NCBI GenBank assembly: GCA_019638615.1
Contig: JAHBTL010000001.1
Span: 1 to 64,000, forward strand
DNA: 64,000 bases
Direction: 5' to 3'
Source of the DNA: Chitinophagaceae bacterium
GTDB lineage: Bacteria; Bacteroidota; Bacteroidia; Chitinophagales; Chitinophagaceae
Shown: positions 62,811 to 64,000 of the stretch, piece by piece
How the letters are laid out: each line of letters opens with the position of its first letter
How positions within the stretch are numbered: the first letter of the stretch is position 1
Notes under the pieces: generated by a model
The model's input: the letters and a program-made list of their open reading frames with translations, nothing else
Database searches by the model: none
What the model was told of the DNA's origin: nothing
Translations under genes and position numbers: made by a program

Positions 62811-62875
62811 GTCTGGACTAATAATTAATCAGAAAGCATAGTAATCATATAAATCAAATAAATCATAGTCCAGAC
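62811..62875. repeat. Inverted repeat GTCTGGACTA with AAATCA tandem words
   Basis: GTCTGGACTA (62811-62820) is perfectly inverted as TAGTCCAGAC (62866-62875). The intervening 45 bases hold tandem ATCATA/AAATCA words. The right arm lies six bases past the stop codon of the TIM-barrel gene, so it may help end that minus-strand transcript. Confidence 0.6.
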
Positions 62876-62881
62876 AGCTTT

Positions 62882-63808
62882 TTATAAAAAGCTATCGCTT
62901 TCGCGGTACGCTTTTATCAACGCCAGTTCGCCTTCTTTACCCGGCTTTGAATTGCCATGCTCCATACCCATCACACCCTTATATCCTTTGTCGTAAATGT
63001 ATTTGAAAACATTTTTATAATTGATTTCACCGGTAGTAGGTTCTTTTCTGCCAGGGTTATCACCGATCTGGAAGTAAGCGATCTCGCTCCATGTAAGTTC
63101 TATATTCCTGATCAAATGCCCCTCATTCTTCTGCATGTGGTATATATCGTATAAAATTTTGCATGACGGGCTGTTGACTCCCCTGCATATTTCGTAAGTC
63201 TGGTCAGACGTACGGAGGAAAAGATTGGGAGTATCGCTCAATGGCTCCAGCACCATAACAATGCCGTGCGGCTCCAGTATCTCCGCTCCCCTGCGAAGCG
63301 CGTCAATAACATGCCCTGTTTGCACTCCAACAGGAAGGTTCCTCTCAAAATCGCCCGGTACTACGGTTACCCATTTGGCATTTACCCTTTTGGCTATTTC
63401 AACCGACTGCCGGCAGCCATTCAAAAATATATCTACATACTCTTTTTTCCCAGCTGCCAGTGAGTTCTCGGAGTTACCGCCTTTGGGCACTACAAAAACG
63501 CCCATCGTCATTCCTAACTTTGCCAGGGTTTCTCCTATTTTTTTCTGCTGTTCTACCGGTCTGCCCGACATACCATTGTCTTCAATGGCACGAAAGCCCT
63601 GGTCATACATGTATTTTATCTGGTCGATAAAATCATTGCCGCCAAGGTTTTTAAACATACCGTCATGTGGCGCATAATTCAGGTTAAATGTTTTTTCTGC
63701 CGAACCTGGAACAGGTATTTCATTGCGATCTCCCGCCACAGCACCCGACCCCACTATTGCCGAAGCGCCGGCAAGCAAGCCAGTTTGTAAAAAATTTCTA
63801 CGTTGCAT
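62882..63808 (-). CDS. Hydroxypyruvate isomerase-like TIM-barrel protein, exported
   Basis: Start chosen at 63808, giving the Tat-type signal MQRRNFLQTGLLAGASAIVG; the longer frame from 63892 adds 28 hydrophobic residues ahead of this signal and is unlikely. The 308-residue protein is an AP-endonuclease-2/xylose-isomerase-like barrel with metal-type residues in GFRAIEDNGMSG, VMVLEPLSDTP (Glu), ILYDIYHMQ (Asp, His) and GVMGMEHGNS (Glu, His). These resemble hydroxypyruvate isomerase. Export by Tat means it acts outside the cytoplasm, as the barrel at 34771 does. It stands alone at the window's right end. Confidence 0.85.
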   Translation of the reverse strand: MQRRNFLQTGLLAGASAIVGSGAVAGDRNEIPVPGSAEKTFNLNYAPHDGMFKNLGGNDFIDQIKYMYDQGFRAIEDNGMSGRPVEQQKKIGETLAKLGMTMGVFVVPKGGNSENSLAAGKKEYVDIFLNGCRQSVEIAKRVNAKWVTVVPGDFERNLPVGVQTGHVIDALRRGAEILEPHGIVMVLEPLSDTPNLFLRTSDQTYEICRGVNSPSCKILYDIYHMQKNEGHLIRNIELTWSEIAYFQIGDNPGRKEPTTGEINYKNVFKYIYDKGYKGVMGMEHGNSKPGKEGELALIKAYRESDSFL

Positions 63809-64000
63809 AATTAAGTTGAGTTTGAAAAATAAAAATAGAACAAACCAGAGCAAAAAATCAAAACATTTTAAAAGGCTGCTGACATCATTCAATCATTTGC
63901 CTGCCTGTACAGGGCTTTTGCAATAATTAACGCTCACATTTCAATACTTTTCTTATCTTTCCTCTCCAATTTTAAAAAGTTTACAAAAGGTGAGAAAGCC
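63809..64000. other. Right-edge spacer
   Basis: No gene is visible from 63809 to the window end. The last 60 bases contain TTATCTTTC (63951-63959) in a T-rich stretch, which resembles a -7 box for a plus-strand gene starting beyond the window. I see nothing else. Confidence 0.35.

Larger units (their letters stand above)
62196..62881. other. Gene-poor spacer with cassette-like element and ORF remnants
   Basis: This 686-base region is the longest gap of the window. It holds an inverted repeat at 62266-62336, a broken open frame on the minus strand at 62404-62583, a 48-codon open frame with no start codon on the plus strand (62682-62828), and an inverted repeat at 62811-62875 around AAATCA words. 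No intact gene is present. Composition is more A/T-rich than the neighbouring genes, in keeping with imported and decaying DNA. Confidence 0.5.

Noticed and set aside
62682-62828. 48-codon plus-strand open frame (VGLDLDAIPQ...)
   Set aside because: It lacks a start codon near its beginning, and a frame of this length is expected by chance in such a spacer; mentioned only as a possible remnant.
1-64000. tRNA or rRNA genes
   Set aside because: No T-loop (GGTTCGAATCC-like) with a matching acceptor stem was found; the few TTCGAATC matches lie inside protein genes.

Overview
The window is 64 kb of a chromosome from a member of the Bacteroidota, most likely family Chitinophagaceae. The evidence is a SusC/SusD pair, many Sec and lipoprotein signals typical of the phylum, planctomycete-type cytochrome/DUF1501/DUF1553 proteins, a GH97 enzyme, GreA/TrmD/RsmA/PdxA proteins of Bacteroidota type, and promoter-like TAnnTTTG boxes in front of several genes. 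No rRNA, tRNA, CRISPR array or intact insertion sequence was seen. Genus and species cannot be fixed from the sequence alone.

Layout. 0.3-4.4 kb holds a Dabb lipoprotein, an acyl-CoA carboxylase beta subunit, atpG and scpB. A large unrecognised helical protein (4.5-6.0 kb) is divergent from a ribose/nucleoside block at 6.2-17.7 kb: ribokinase, a ureide-permease/GRP-like sugar transporter, an IPT/DUF1566 surface lipoprotein, a SusC/SusD pair, a DUF4832 glycosidase-like protein and two exported nucleoside hydrolases. Together these can take exogenous nucleosides through outer-membrane uptake, hydrolysis to ribose, inner-membrane import and phosphorylation. A beta-propeller lipoprotein flanked by direct repeats follows. 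Then come a very large haem-binding HEAT-repeat lipoprotein, a DUF1080 (3-keto-glycoside hydrolase type) protein, lysA and a TlpA-like thioredoxin.

27-31 kb carries single genes on both strands (SMP-30 lactonase, GHL10-like glycosidase, COG4315 repeat lipoprotein, a TonB-like protein with YwqK repeats). 31.3-40.1 kb is a five-gene minus-strand operon: DUF1549/DUF1553 cytochrome, DUF1501, TIM-barrel isomerase, membrane cytochrome with leucine-rich repeats, and GH97. It looks like a haem-c-linked sugar oxidation/cleavage module. 40.3-50.2 kb is mostly housekeeping (deoxynucleoside kinase, trpS, ketoglutarate-semialdehyde-type dehydrogenase, an L,D-transpeptidase, a beta-helix protein, trmD, an S4 protein). 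50.3-58.5 kb has a DPP-IV-type peptidase and a minus-strand operon of a TonB-dependent receptor and an MFS transporter flanked by two AhpD-like proteins. 58.6-64 kb has greA, a D-2-hydroxyacid dehydrogenase, rsmA, pdxA and a TIM-barrel isomerase.

The least explained signals are: a promoter plus terminator hairpin inside the greA leader; a 19-position near-perfect inverted repeat beside an ORF broken by a stop codon at 62.27-62.58 kb, resembling a gene-cassette remnant; a possible small RNA or long 3' UTR ending in a strong terminator at 45.0 kb; and degenerate short-word tandem repeats filling several spacers.
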